Shown: positions 33,994 through 42,291 of the stretch, one piece after another
Numbering within the stretch: the stretch's first letter is position 1
Layout of the letters: each line of letters opens with the position of its first letter
From: Amycolatopsis alba DSM 44262
Lineage (GTDB): Bacteria > Actinomycetota > Actinomycetes > Mycobacteriales > Pseudonocardiaceae
Direction of reading: 5' to 3'
Length of the DNA: 64,000 nt
NCBI RefSeq assembly: GCF_000384215.1
Contig: NZ_KB913032.1
Coordinates: forward strand, 5,447,602 to 5,511,601
Position numbers and translations under genes: made by a program
Notes under the pieces: generated by a model
Databases searched by the model: none
Told to the model about the DNA's origin: nothing
Seen by the model: only the letters and a program-made list of their open reading frames with translations

Positions 33994-34979
33994 GCGCTCA
34001 GCTGCCGGTCGTTGCGGTAAGGGTGGTGCGCGTCGAGCCCCTTGGCCGCGAACCGTGCTTCGATCGCGCTGACCTTGTGATCGTGCGTGCGCTCGCCCGC
34101 CTCCCAGGCGTCGAGCAGGCCTTCCGCGACGAGCAGGCTGCGATGTTCTCCGAAGCTCATGGCAGCCGTCTCTCGCCGTGGTTCGTGGGCCAGCGAGATG
34201 CCGTGCCCGATCCGGAGCGCGAACCGGGGCGGATCGTCGCGCAGCAAGGACCGGTGGTCCTCGGCGAGCTGGACGAGGAAATCCCGCTCGCGCTGCCAGA
34301 CGTCGACGTCCAGGTAGACGACGAACGAGTCGCGGCGCAGAAGCCCGGCCGGATCGTTCACGGTCTTCATGCCGAAGGGGGCTTCCAGCCGGTTGAGCCG
34401 GGAACAGACGGCGTTGAGCAGCGACGGCGCGGCATCAGGATGGTCGACGGTGTAGTAGACGCGGACGACGTCGTCGCCGAGCGGCTTGCCCGAGTCACTG
34501 CGGACGCTGTACCAGCCTGTGAGGCGGTAGCGAGCCTCCGGCGGGAACCGCACGGAGACCTCGGTACCGGCGGCGGACGTGGGCGGCCGGAGCTCGCCGG
34601 GGGTGGCGAGCAGGGAAATCCCGTCCTTGGTGACCACTCGCCGGTCACCGTCGACGCGGCTGACCGTCCAACCGTCTTCCCAGCATCCGACGCCGGGATT
34701 GGCCGCGCGAAGGCGTTCCGTGTAGTCGTAGTCCTCGATGTCGTAAAGCGTGCCGACAGCCATGCCCCCGCCGAGGAAAAGCCGGGCGGCCGCCAGATCG
34801 CCGACGTGGTACGCGAGGTAGATCGTCCGGCACAGCAGGACGAGCAGCGGCCGTTCGGGATCGGTCTGCACGTCGCGCGGGGGAGTGAGCGAACCGAGTG
34901 TCCGGTGCCGGAACTCGAGATCACCGAGCACCTCGATGTCGGCCGCGATCTGCCGCAGCAGGTCCTGGTGCGCTGTCAT
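33990..34979 (-). CDS. HopA1-like lyase (dehydration partner, TvaD type)
   Basis: A 329-residue protein of the HopA1 effector family found in thioamitide and lipolanthine-type clusters. Recognisable stretches are VRVYYTVDHPDAAPSLLNAV, APFGMKTVNDP and DSFVVYLDVD. HopA1 proteins act as phospho-Ser/Thr lyases after an APH-like kinase, giving dehydroamino acids. Core targets here would be Thr8 and Ser1. The ATG at 34979 overlaps the kinase stop (ATGA). Confidence 0.85.
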   Translation of the reverse strand: MTAHQDLLRQIAADIEVLGDLEFRHRTLGSLTPPRDVQTDPERPLLVLLCRTIYLAYHVGDLAAARLFLGGGMAVGTLYDIEDYDYTERLRAANPGVGCWEDGWTVSRVDGDRRVVTKDGISLLATPGELRPPTSAAGTEVSVRFPPEARYRLTGWYSVRSDSGKPLGDDVVRVYYTVDHPDAAPSLLNAVCSRLNRLEAPFGMKTVNDPAGLLRRDSFVVYLDVDVWQRERDFLVQLAEDHRSLLRDDPPRFALRIGHGISLAHEPRRETAAMSFGEHRSLLVAEGLLDAWEAGERTHDHKVSAIEARFAAKGLDAHHPYRNDRQLSA

Positions 34980-36079
34980 GAGCTCTCCGGGAGATCGAGA
35001 TGGAGGTTCTTCAGCAGGGTTTCCGGCTTCCGCACCAGCCCTTCGGCCAGCACGAGCGCGAGATGGCCTGTCCGGTCGAGTGAGCCGAACTGCTCCAGCT
35101 GCGCGCCCGCGTGCTGCAGCAGGACGAGACCGGCGTAGCGGACGGCGGTGGCGGGCAGTTCCGTGCCGTAGCCGCTGAACCGGAGGTAGGCGGTCAGGAA
35201 GGTGCCGATCCGGCCCAGCACCTCGGGCGGCATCAGCGGACTTCCCGGCTGCCAGCGCCGGACGGCGGGCAGGACGAACTGGGTGATCAGATGACCGACG
35301 TCGTAGGCGGGGTCGCCGAGGCAGGCGAACTCCCAGTCGATGACGCGGAGATCGCCCGTCGCGAACAGGACGTTGTCGTCGCGCAGGTCGAAGTGGAGCA
35401 GGCTGCGCGGCTGCCACGTCCGGTGCAGCGCGGCCCAATGACCGGAAAGGCTTTGGATGACGCGGAGCCATTCGTCGTACTCCATGCCGAGGCCGTAGGA
35501 GTATTCGCGGACCGACAGGAGGGTGTTCTTGGGGGCGGGCATGGGCACCCGCAGATCCGGGTTGGCGGCGGCCAGGTCGTCGACCGGCGTCGTGTGCAGC
35601 CCGGCCAGCACGCCGGCGAGCGCGACGATATGCGCCGTGGTCAGCCCGCCCCGGTCGGACAGCTCACGCATGCTCTCGCACGGATCGATGGCCTCGTAGA
35701 CCGAGATCCGCCGGTCCGGGTCGGTGAGGACGCGGGGAATCGCCGCGCGGGTCGGCCGGGGCAGCGGCAGCTCAGCCATCAGTCCGAGCATGCGGAGCTC
35801 GTGCCCGGTGTCCTGGTCGAGGCCGTCGTCGGGCCACTTGATCAGCACGTGCCTGCCGTCGGCAAGCTCGGCGAGGACGACCCGCCTGCGTGAGACGCAC
35901 ATCGAGAAGCCGCGCAGTGGCGCCGGATCCGGTGTCGAGCGGACCTGTTCGGCGACCTCGGCCCAGGTCGGCTCGGCCGGGCGCTGGTAACGGGTCGAAG
36001 TCCGCGAGCCCGGACGCGGGAGGTGGAACCCCAGCGTCCGGACGCGCAGCCTCTCATCGAAATCGATGGAAGGATTCAT
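34976..36079 (-). CDS. APH-like peptide kinase (TvaC type)
   Basis: A 367-residue aminoglycoside-phosphotransferase-fold kinase. The N-lobe Lys is in VLIKWPDDGLD, the catalytic loop reads LLHFDLRDDNVLF, and the metal Asp is in RVIDWEFACLGDPAYDVG. All three motifs are intact, in contrast to the second APH-like protein at 33121-33993. It probably phosphorylates Ser/Thr of the core before elimination by the HopA1-like partner. It begins 12 bases after the precursor gene. Confidence 0.88.
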   Translation of the reverse strand: MNPSIDFDERLRVRTLGFHLPRPGSRTSTRYQRPAEPTWAEVAEQVRSTPDPAPLRGFSMCVSRRRVVLAELADGRHVLIKWPDDGLDQDTGHELRMLGLMAELPLPRPTRAAIPRVLTDPDRRISVYEAIDPCESMRELSDRGGLTTAHIVALAGVLAGLHTTPVDDLAAANPDLRVPMPAPKNTLLSVREYSYGLGMEYDEWLRVIQSLSGHWAALHRTWQPRSLLHFDLRDDNVLFATGDLRVIDWEFACLGDPAYDVGHLITQFVLPAVRRWQPGSPLMPPEVLGRIGTFLTAYLRFSGYGTELPATAVRYAGLVLLQHAGAQLEQFGSLDRTGHLALVLAEGLVRKPETLLKNLHLDLPESS

Positions 36080-36091
36080 GGTGTTTGGTGC

Positions 36092-36334
36092 TTAGCAGTG
36101 CACGGCGATGGTGACCGCGAAGCCGATGACGCTCTGCTGCACACCGCTGGCGGCGGTGAGACCGGCCTTCTCCTCGAGGAAGCGCTGCAGCTCCTCCTCG
36201 CTGAAACCGGAGACGTCGGACAGCGACAGGCCGTCCTCGGTCGTGGCCGTCTCGGCCGTGGTGATCTGCGCGACCAGGTTTTCGATGTCCTGGTCGGAAA
36301 TCGACGGTGCTACGGCATCGTCATGCGAATTCAT
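36092..36334 (-). CDS. Thioamitide precursor peptide
   Basis: An 80-residue precursor: an acidic 67-residue leader (SEEELQRFLEEKAG near its end) and a 13-residue core SVIGFAVTIAVHC. The match to the thioviridamide core, as I recall it SVMAAAASIALHC, is direct: Ser1, Val2, Ser/Thr8, His12 and Cys13 are kept. Thr8 plus Cys13 predict an AviMeCys macrocycle, His12 methylation, Ser1 a pyruvyl or lactyl cap, and the bulky residues between them thioamides. The ATG at 36334 is spaced correctly from AAGGAGA; the ATG at 36340 is too close to it. It is the first gene of the operon and divergent from the SARP. Confidence 0.95.
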   Translation of the reverse strand: MNSHDDAVAPSISDQDIENLVAQITTAETATTEDGLSLSDVSGFSEEELQRFLEEKAGLTAASGVQQSVIGFAVTIAVHC

Positions 36335-36406
36335 GCGCATTCTCCTTGTTTGATGGCGGGGGAAGTCCCCGTGTTCATCAAAGAGAATTTCGTGCCTGGA
36401 GACAAG

Positions 36407-36442
36407 GACACTCTTGCCAGTATGTTTACTGGCAAGAGTGTC
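36407..36442. promoter_or_regulatory. Operator-like palindrome between precursor and SARP genes
   Basis: GACACTCTTGCCAGTA (36407-36422) and its exact complement (36427-36442) are separated by TGTT. It lies in the 222-base divergent promoter region, about 75 bases from the precursor start. Sixteen perfect base pairs in a promoter suggest a regulator site rather than a terminator. No 11-bp SARP heptamers were found here. Confidence 0.55.
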
Positions 36443-36556
36443 ATCGCCGCCGCCGCGGCGCCGTGTTAGCCTCGCCCGAGGCGCCGTGTATTCAATTTGT
36501 GAAGCACGCATTTCGCCGCGTGGTTGTATCGCCACGGTTCCCGAAGAGGAGAGCTA

Positions 36557-37315
36557 GTGAGATACGAGGTTCTTGGTTCGCTGCGGGTGCTGGACGGCGA
36601 TATCCCGTCGGAGATCAGTGCGCGAAAAATCGAGAAGTTGTTCGCGGCGTTGCTGGCCTGCGCGGACCGGGTCGTGTCCTTCGAGGCGCTGATGGCCGAG
36701 CTTTGGGGAGAGGAGCCGCCCCGGCGCGCGATGGCCTGCCTGCAGGTGTACGTCTCACAACTGCGCAAGTTCCTGCGACGACCGGATGACACGGAGAGCC
36801 CGGTGGTCACCAGGCCGTCCGGCTATCTGCTGCGGCTGAACGACGACGAGCTGGACGCGCGCCTGTTTCTGCGCCGGATGGGCCAGGGGCGCGTTTTCGC
36901 CAAGGAAAAGCGGCACCGTGAGGCATGTTCCGCTTTCGAGGCGGCTTTGTCGTTATGGCGCGGCCCGGTCATGGGCGGTATGCGCAGTGGCCCGATCGTC
37001 GACGGTTTCGTCACCGGGCTGACGGAGGCCAAGCTGGAGTCCGCGGCGATGCTCGGAGAATCGCAGCTGGTGCTCGGGATGCACCGGGAGATCGTGGGCA
37101 GGCTGTATTCGCTGATCGCCGAGAACCCGTTGCGCGAGGTGTTCTACCGGCAGTTGATGCTGGCGTTGTACCGTTCCGAACGTCAGGGTGACGCGCTGAA
37201 GGTGTATCAGGCCGCTCGCAAGACGTTGAACGACGAACTCGGTGTGGAACCGTGCCGTTCGCTTCGGGAACTGCACCAGTCCATTCTCGACGCCGAGGAC
37301 CGCCTGGCCTCCTGA
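36557..37315 (+). CDS. Small SARP-family activator
   Basis: A 252-residue SARP. The winged helix starts VRYEVLGSLRVL and contains ARKIEKLFAALLA and QVYVSQLRKFLRRP. The BTAD domain contains FYRQLMLALYRSERQGDALKVY and the classic ending LGVEPCRSLRELHQSIL. The GTG at 36557 follows GAGGAG. Thioamitide clusters often carry such a regulator next to the precursor. It is the size of ActII-ORF4-like SARPs and differs from the large one at 18357, so each peptide locus has its own. Confidence 0.92.
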   Translation: MRYEVLGSLRVLDGDIPSEISARKIEKLFAALLACADRVVSFEALMAELWGEEPPRRAMACLQVYVSQLRKFLRRPDDTESPVVTRPSGYLLRLNDDELDARLFLRRMGQGRVFAKEKRHREACSAFEAALSLWRGPVMGGMRSGPIVDGFVTGLTEAKLESAAMLGESQLVLGMHREIVGRLYSLIAENPLREVFYRQLMLALYRSERQGDALKVYQAARKTLNDELGVEPCRSLRELHQSILDAEDRLAS

Positions 37316-37717
37316 ATCCGCCGCGTCGAAACAGGCGGACGGTCATGCGGTAACCGATGCTGTATCGCTCGTGGCGACCAGCCGAGGAGGTTCTTCGCCT
37401 TCGCCGTGCTGTGCCGGTTGCGTCGGCCGAGGCCCGGCAACACTCCGCGCAGCGACTTGCCGGACTCGGCCGACGACCTGCGTGACACCCTCTCCCGGCC
37501 GTGCCACCGCGTCATCGGCGACACCACTTTCTTCTTCCGGCACAGGTAGCCGAGGGTTTCGTTCCGGGCTCAAGCCGAAGCAGAAGTCATGGCCGGGCCG
37601 CAGCCGACCCCAAAGGGGCACCTTGCCGTCGAGCACGTTCGACGCAGGCTCCTGGCTGCCCTTTCGTGCGTTCTTTTGGTTCCAGCTCGTCGGGCTTTCC
37701 CTCTCCTGGGCCGAGGG
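37316..37717. other. Gene-poor gap with a dehydrogenase remnant
   Basis: No intact gene is seen in these 402 bases between the SARP and ArsR genes. The only recognisable piece is a short epimerase-like remnant (37369-37455). Open frames on the plus strand are in poor codon context. This looks like decayed sequence at the edge of the thioamitide locus. Confidence 0.55.
37369..37455 (-). pseudogene. Remnant of an extended-SDR (epimerase-like) gene
   Basis: On the minus strand about 29 codons read SLRGVLPGLGRRNRHSTAKA and then KNLLGWSPR, which strongly resembles the C-terminal end of NAD-dependent epimerase/dehydratase-family proteins (StaKAxxLLGWxPR). No dinucleotide-binding half precedes it and the frame is lost on both sides. 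It is probably a leftover from a deletion. Confidence 0.4.
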
Positions 37718-38023
37718 TCATTTCCTGAGTTCGTCGAAGAGCCGCAGCGCGCGATCGAGGCCGTCCACATCGACCGCGTGGAAGTTCCAGGGGCGGATAC
37801 GGGTGGTTTTGACGAGCCCGACCTGCACGAGCCTCTCGATGTGCCGGGAGGCGGTGGGTACGGAGATCTCGGCTTTGGCGGCAATGAGGGAGAGACACGC
37901 GCCGTGCTCGCTGAGGTCACCTTCGCGCTGGGAGACGAACTCGGCCTGAGGATTCTTGAGCCACTGCAAGATGTTGATGCGCACATCGGAGGCGAGCACC
38001 GCGGCCACGTCACTGAGCTTCAC
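37718..38023 (-). CDS. ArsR-family winged-helix regulator
   Basis: A 101-residue ArsR-type repressor: LASDVRINILQWLKNPQAEFV, recognition helix ISVPTASRHIERLVQVGLV, and a wing ending WNFHAVD. No Cys metal-binding motif is present in the recognition helix. The GTG at 38023 is 50 bases from the divergent exporter start at 38074, which it probably controls. Confidence 0.88.
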   Translation of the reverse strand: MKLSDVAAVLASDVRINILQWLKNPQAEFVSQREGDLSEHGACLSLIAAKAEISVPTASRHIERLVQVGLVKTTRIRPWNFHAVDVDGLDRALRLFDELRK

Positions 38024-38027
38024 CTGT

Positions 38028-38043
38028 TTAGCCTACTTGCTAA
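38028..38043. promoter_or_regulatory. Small dyad in the ArsR/exporter gap
   Basis: TTAGC (38028-38032) and GCTAA (38039-38043) form a 5-bp dyad with a 6-base spacer, in the only AT-rich part of the gap between the divergent arsR and exporter genes. It is a candidate ArsR site by position alone. Confidence 0.35.
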
Positions 38044-38073
38044 CTGGCTGAATGCACAAGTAAGGTCCGGATC

Positions 38074-39027
38074 ATGCGCAGCCTGGCTTCGGTGTGTGCC
38101 GCCATGCTGGCGGTCGTGCTCTGGGCGACCAACGCGACGGTTGCCGCGGAAGCGTTGCGCAGTGTGACGGCCTTGCAGTTGCTGACGTTGCAGTTCGGCG
38201 CGGCCGCGGTGACTCTCGCGGTCCTGGGAGTCTGTGGCGCCCTTCGCTCACGCGAGGCCGCGAGGGAGACCTGGTCGTGGAGAGCGAACTCGCCGGGGTG
38301 GCGTGGCCTGGCGGTCGGCATGGTCGGGTTGACCGGGACGATCCTTCTCCAGAAGGTGTCTTTCGCGTTCGCTCCGGTATTCGACGCGAACGCGATTTCC
38401 TACGGATGGCCGCTCCTCATCGCGCTATGGGGCGCATGGTCGCTGGGAATCGCCAAAGGCTGGCCGCATCTGCTCCTGTCGGCGCTGGGGATGACCGGAG
38501 TGGTCATGCTGCTGGGTGTGGGAGCGGAGGGCCTGTCGCTGGGCTCGATGGTCGGCTACGCGTGCGCCGTGGGTTCCGCCGTCTGTATGGCCTTCTACAC
38601 CGTGGCAGCGGGCAGGCTGCGGTTGCGGACCATGCAGGTCCTGCTCCCCGCGGCGATCACGGGAACCGTCGTTGCCTGGATCGGATCCGAGGTCAGCGGT
38701 GCGCCATGGCCGCCGATGTCGGAATGGCTGGGCTCGATCTACCTGGGCATCGGGCCGATGGCCGCCGGATACCTTCTGTGGACGGTGGCCAGTGCCCGCG
38801 GCCGCCCCAGTGTGATCGCCGCGATCGGCTACCTCACCCCGTTCGCGTCCACGGCATTGCTGATCGCGGCAGGCGCACCGGTCACCGCACTGACCGCGGT
38901 CGGGGCGATCCTGATCCTGGCGTGCAACATCGGCGTGCTCCTCCTCAGCCACAGTGAGAGCCACCGCGAACCCGAAACAGCACTCAAACCATCGACCCCG
39001 GAGTTGCAGCGCGATGCTCGCCACTGA
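38074..39027 (+). CDS. DMT-superfamily (EamA) exporter
   Basis: A 317-residue protein with about ten membrane helices in two EamA-like halves; it starts SVCAAMLAVVLWATNATVAAEAL, typical of the family. A polar tail of about 25 residues follows the last helix. EamA carriers export small metabolites such as amino acids. Its control by the divergent ArsR gene is inferred. It overlaps the next small gene by 14 bases. Confidence 0.9.
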   Translation: MRSLASVCAAMLAVVLWATNATVAAEALRSVTALQLLTLQFGAAAVTLAVLGVCGALRSREAARETWSWRANSPGWRGLAVGMVGLTGTILLQKVSFAFAPVFDANAISYGWPLLIALWGAWSLGIAKGWPHLLLSALGMTGVVMLLGVGAEGLSLGSMVGYACAVGSAVCMAFYTVAAGRLRLRTMQVLLPAAITGTVVAWIGSEVSGAPWPPMSEWLGSIYLGIGPMAAGYLLWTVASARGRPSVIAAIGYLTPFASTALLIAAGAPVTALTAVGAILILACNIGVLLLSHSESHREPETALKPSTPELQRDARH

Positions 39028-39379
39028 CGCCCTCGACCGAACACGCCAGAGCGTCGAGCATCTTCGGCGCACCGTGACCCCTCCGGCATCGGGGACCGAG
39101 CTCAATCCGGCGATATCCACCGCAGACCTCTACTTTGTCACCGGAAATCTCGTCCATGTCCTCGACGCGATCGCGACCGGCGTGACTACGATCAACAACG
39201 AACTGATGGCACGATGGCGGCAGAATCTTCTGTCAGCAGAAGATTCATCGCCCGATTCCGTGAAAAACGAGGTATACGCGGTGAATCATTGGTCGACCGT
39301 GGCGAGCGGTGCAGCACAAGATCTGCGCCACATCCTCGCTGACATGCAGTTTCTCCTTTCCGGGCTCGCGGATCGATAG
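39014..39379 (+). CDS. Hypothetical protein
   Basis: A 121-residue mostly helical protein of unrecognised family, with segments FVTGNLVHVLDAIATGVTTI and AAQDLRHILADMQFLLSGL. There is no signal peptide or membrane helix. The ATG at 39014 lies inside the end of the exporter gene, suggesting coupled translation. Codon use is typical of the genome, so it is probably real. Confidence 0.6.
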   Translation: MLATDALDRTRQSVEHLRRTVTPPASGTELNPAISTADLYFVTGNLVHVLDAIATGVTTINNELMARWRQNLLSAEDSSPDSVKNEVYAVNHWSTVASGAAQDLRHILADMQFLLSGLADR

Positions 39380-39697
39380 ACAAAGACCGGCTGTTACTGC
39401 ACCACTGGGAAGCGGCTCAGTATTCTGACGTCGAGTTTTGGTGCCTGAACCGGGTTTTTGAATCGGCAGTGTTTCGTTCCGTGCGGGTGGCGGTCGTCGT
39501 CCTTGTCGCCCCTTGCAATACGGGTCCCACTTACTGGGAATGATCTGGTACGGGATTGAGGTGGTTGGTAAACTTGCGACGGAAGGTGTTCGTGCGACTG
39601 GGGTGCGAATCTTGACAAGCTGATCGCTGATCTTGGTCATGTATGGTGCTGCTTGCCTTAATGCTTTGAGCGAAGCTAAAGTATCGGGGAGGTACTC
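39380..39697. other. Intergenic stretch before the EPSPS/NRPS locus
   Basis: These 318 bases are noticeably richer in A+T than the surroundings. A TTGACA hexamer is at 39612-39617, but no well-spaced -10 was found; TATGGT at 39642 is too far. No gene or strong dyad is seen. The promoter for the oxygenase gene should lie here. Confidence 0.5.
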
Positions 39698-40462
39698 GTG
39701 CGCGTCTTCGAAGAAAGATCCAGAGCGGAACTCATCGGCAAGAAGTCTTATTGGCAGATATCGGATTTAGGCCTTAAACAGGTCGAGTTCGACTATGATC
39801 CAGAACTGCTGAAGCTGATACTCGACAAGGCTCAGCGAATAAAAGACGAGGCCAGTGAGAAACGACATCTGAATCTCCGTTTCATTCGGAAGGCGCATGT
39901 CGCGATACCCGAGATCCTTGAGCTGGTCCATTACCCAGGTCGTCTCGACAGGCTCAGTGAACTGGCGGGAACGGCACTCGAACCGTATCCGGTGTCGGTG
40001 ATCAGCAGCACGATCACCTTCATGGGGGCGAACCCGGATGACGGAACTGTCGCCTGGCACGCAGACGGCGTGCCTGCCACCGAAATCGTGCCACTGGCCA
40101 TGCACGACATCGACGGCGGGGAACTGCAGATCTATCACGGCGATTACGAAGCAGGCTTCACCAGGCTCAACGAGCACGGCTCGTTGCCCGAACACGATCT
40201 GATCACCGTCCCCCATCGGCTGGGGGCGAGCACGCTGGCCCAGCTGATGCGGGTCCTGCACCGCACCGCCCCCATCCGGAGCGGATATCGCGTCAGCCTC
40301 AACATGAACCTGCGATCACGAGACCAGCCCTTCATCGACGACAACCCGCTGTACTACCTGGCCGCGGACAATCCCGACTACGACTGGGTCGACCAGTACC
40401 TCACCGATGTGCGAGTCCGCCAAGTCCCCGCCTACCTGGCCTCGTGCCGTCCCGTGAAATAA
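39698..40462 (+). CDS. Fe(II)/2-oxoglutarate oxygenase-like protein
   Basis: A 254-residue protein with a probable double-stranded beta-helix. The likely iron motif is WHADGVP (His-x-Asp), a distal His sits in VLHRTAP, and the 2OG-binding Arg in SGYRVSLNMNLRSR, the order expected for phytanoyl-dioxygenase-like enzymes. The GTG start at 39698 follows GGGGAGG. Codon use in the first third is AT-richer than its neighbours, hinting at transfer. It could hydroxylate an amino-acid-like substrate of the EPSPS/NRPS pathway. The family match is by motif order only. Confidence 0.65.
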   Translation: MRVFEERSRAELIGKKSYWQISDLGLKQVEFDYDPELLKLILDKAQRIKDEASEKRHLNLRFIRKAHVAIPEILELVHYPGRLDRLSELAGTALEPYPVSVISSTITFMGANPDDGTVAWHADGVPATEIVPLAMHDIDGGELQIYHGDYEAGFTRLNEHGSLPEHDLITVPHRLGASTLAQLMRVLHRTAPIRSGYRVSLNMNLRSRDQPFIDDNPLYYLAADNPDYDWVDQYLTDVRVRQVPAYLASCRPVK

Positions 40463-40830
40463 ACAGACGCGCGGCATTCGACAGGAGCGATCGGTCTCCA
40501 GGCAATTCGTGGCCGCGATCAAGTGAAGACAGTCGACGTCGGATATATTTGCTGCGTCGCTGAGAAGACCTTCGCCAGAATTCTGGACAATATTCCACCC
40601 CGGCCGCCTTCCTCGGCTCGCCCCAGGCCGAAAGCGTGCCTCCACGATTTCAGTCGCATGAGCGCTCGGCTCCGTCTTCGAGTCGTCATGATCGATATGA
40701 AGATCAGCCCCATCTCAAATGAGATCAGTAGCCACCAAGACGCGGCCGTGTCCGAGAACGCGGTCCGTGTGCCTGCGCATGGGCACAATCCTGCGGCAGC
40801 CGCACATCAGCAGAAAGAGGAGATCGGAAT
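40463..40830. other. Leader region before the first EPSPS-like gene
   Basis: No gene is recognised in these 368 bases. The frame of the EPSPS-like gene stays open upstream to 40523, but the extra 120 codons have no similarity to the family and no ribosome site. A TATATT hexamer at 40544-40549 could be a -10; its -35 is unclear. Confidence 0.5.
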
Positions 40831-40878
40831 ATGCGAACCATGGCCGAGATCAGCGCTATCGCGATCGTTGGCGGGTAG
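40831..40878 (+). CDS. 15-codon ORF with strong ribosome site, possible leader peptide
   Basis: ATG at 40831 follows AGAGGAG (40816-40822) and reads MRTMAEISAIAIVGG before a TAG that ends four bases from the ATG of the EPSPS-like gene, which itself has a weak ribosome site. This fits translational coupling or a regulatory leader. The IAIVGG ending also resembles the first strand of an NAD-binding domain, so it may be the stub of a truncated dehydrogenase. Confidence 0.4.
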   Translation: MRTMAEISAIAIVGG

Positions 40879-40882
40879 CCTC

Positions 40883-42259
40883 ATGCTCTCTATTCACAAT
40901 GGCGTCCGAGGGCTGGGTGGCATCGTCACCGCGCCCGCTTCCAAGCCGCACACTCAGCGCGCGCTCGTCACCGGCGCCTTGACGCGATCGGGCACGTCGA
41001 CAGTCACCAACGCTGCTTGGTCGCGAGAGACCACGTTGCTGCTGGCGGGTTTGAACCAATTCGGCGCGACATCCACCATCGACGGTGATCGGGCGTCGAT
41101 AACGGTGGACCCGGACGCCGCCTCGGCCAGCCCCGTTCGTGAGGTCGACGTCGCGGGATCGGCGTTCACCCTCCGTGTGCTGGGCGTGCTTGCCGCGGTC
41201 AGCGGCGGAACCACGCATTTCCGGGCGACCAGGGGGATGATGAATCGCCCGGTCGCGAAACACCTGGGTGTGCTCACCCATCAGCTCGGCGCCGTCTTGA
41301 GTACCTATGGCAACGACTCGGAGTACGTCGTCTCCATCAAGGGCCGAGGCAGGCGGTGTGATCAGCAGGCGACGCATGTCGTCGACACGGTCGACAGTTC
41401 GCAGCTCGTGACGGCCTTGATGCTGTCCGCGCCGTTCATCAGCGAGGAGCTGCGCGTGCGGGCCGCGACTCGCCGCGTCGTCGGCGCTCCCTACATCGCA
41501 CTGACCCGTGAGATGTTGGGCGCGCTCGGTGCCAGCACCGGGCTGGCACACAGTGCCCAGCACGGGTGGGAGTGGTCGGCTGTCATCGAGCCGGGCGGGT
41601 ATCCCGCGAGCGAGTACCGGATCGCGACCGATTTCACGTCGATCACCTACTTCGCGGTGGTTGCCGCTGCAGGCGAAGTGGGGCAGCACAAGGTCGTGAT
41701 CAAGAACTACACGCCGTCCGGGCTGGAATCGGAGGACCTGTTCTTCCGTGCGATCGCCAAGCTCGGTATCGGGACAACGTACGACCCTGCCGAATCCACG
41801 CTGCAGATCCGACGCGTCGGCTATCCGGCTGAGCCGGTGGTGATCGACGGAAGTGACGTACCGACGGCGGTGACCAGCCTGGCCGCCATCGCCGCCTATT
41901 CGCGCGGTGCGGTCACGGCGGTCAACTGCGGGCACGTGAACAACCACAAGACCCGCAGGGTGGAGCTGATTGTAAGAACGTTGGCGCGCATGGGATTCGA
42001 TATCCGCGAGGTGCGCGATCACCGAGATGTCGTCACCGGTTTCCACACCGAACCCCTCGACGGCCCACCGCGGGGCGGGATCGTCATCGATGACGACGGT
42101 GACCATCGCGTCCTGCTGCCTGCCATGGCCGCGGCCGTCGGCGCGAGCAACCCGGTCGCGTTCTCGGATCTGCACAGCCTGATCGACAGCTTCCCGGAGT
42201 TCATCGAGCAGTTGGAAGCACTCGGCGCCGTCGTCGATCGCCCCAAAACGCAGTCTTGA
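40883..42259 (+). CDS. EPSP synthase-like protein 1 (divergent)
   Basis: A 458-residue member of the EPSPS/MurA fold family (two inside-out alpha/beta domains). Against E. coli EPSPS the first Lys/Arg site is kept but altered (ASKPHTQRAL for SKSxSNRA). The Arg of the RP motif is kept (MMNRPVAKH), as are the SSQ loop (DSSQLVTAL) and DHR. The Lys of the late AKTxP motif is lost (SLIDSFPEF). Enolpyruvyl transfer to a different acceptor, or other chemistry, is possible. The ATG at 40883 is chosen because the family match begins there (MLSIHNGVRGLGG). Confidence 0.8.
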   Translation: MLSIHNGVRGLGGIVTAPASKPHTQRALVTGALTRSGTSTVTNAAWSRETTLLLAGLNQFGATSTIDGDRASITVDPDAASASPVREVDVAGSAFTLRVLGVLAAVSGGTTHFRATRGMMNRPVAKHLGVLTHQLGAVLSTYGNDSEYVVSIKGRGRRCDQQATHVVDTVDSSQLVTALMLSAPFISEELRVRAATRRVVGAPYIALTREMLGALGASTGLAHSAQHGWEWSAVIEPGGYPASEYRIATDFTSITYFAVVAAAGEVGQHKVVIKNYTPSGLESEDLFFRAIAKLGIGTTYDPAESTLQIRRVGYPAEPVVIDGSDVPTAVTSLAAIAAYSRGAVTAVNCGHVNNHKTRRVELIVRTLARMGFDIREVRDHRDVVTGFHTEPLDGPPRGGIVIDDDGDHRVLLPAMAAAVGASNPVAFSDLHSLIDSFPEFIEQLEALGAVVDRPKTQS

Positions 42260-42291
42260 CCAGCAGAGACAGCATCACAGGAGAGGTCATC

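Noticed and set aside
40523..40882. N-terminal extension of the first EPSPS-like protein
   Set aside because: The 120 extra residues show no family similarity, and a better ribosome site serves a different small ORF in the same stretch.
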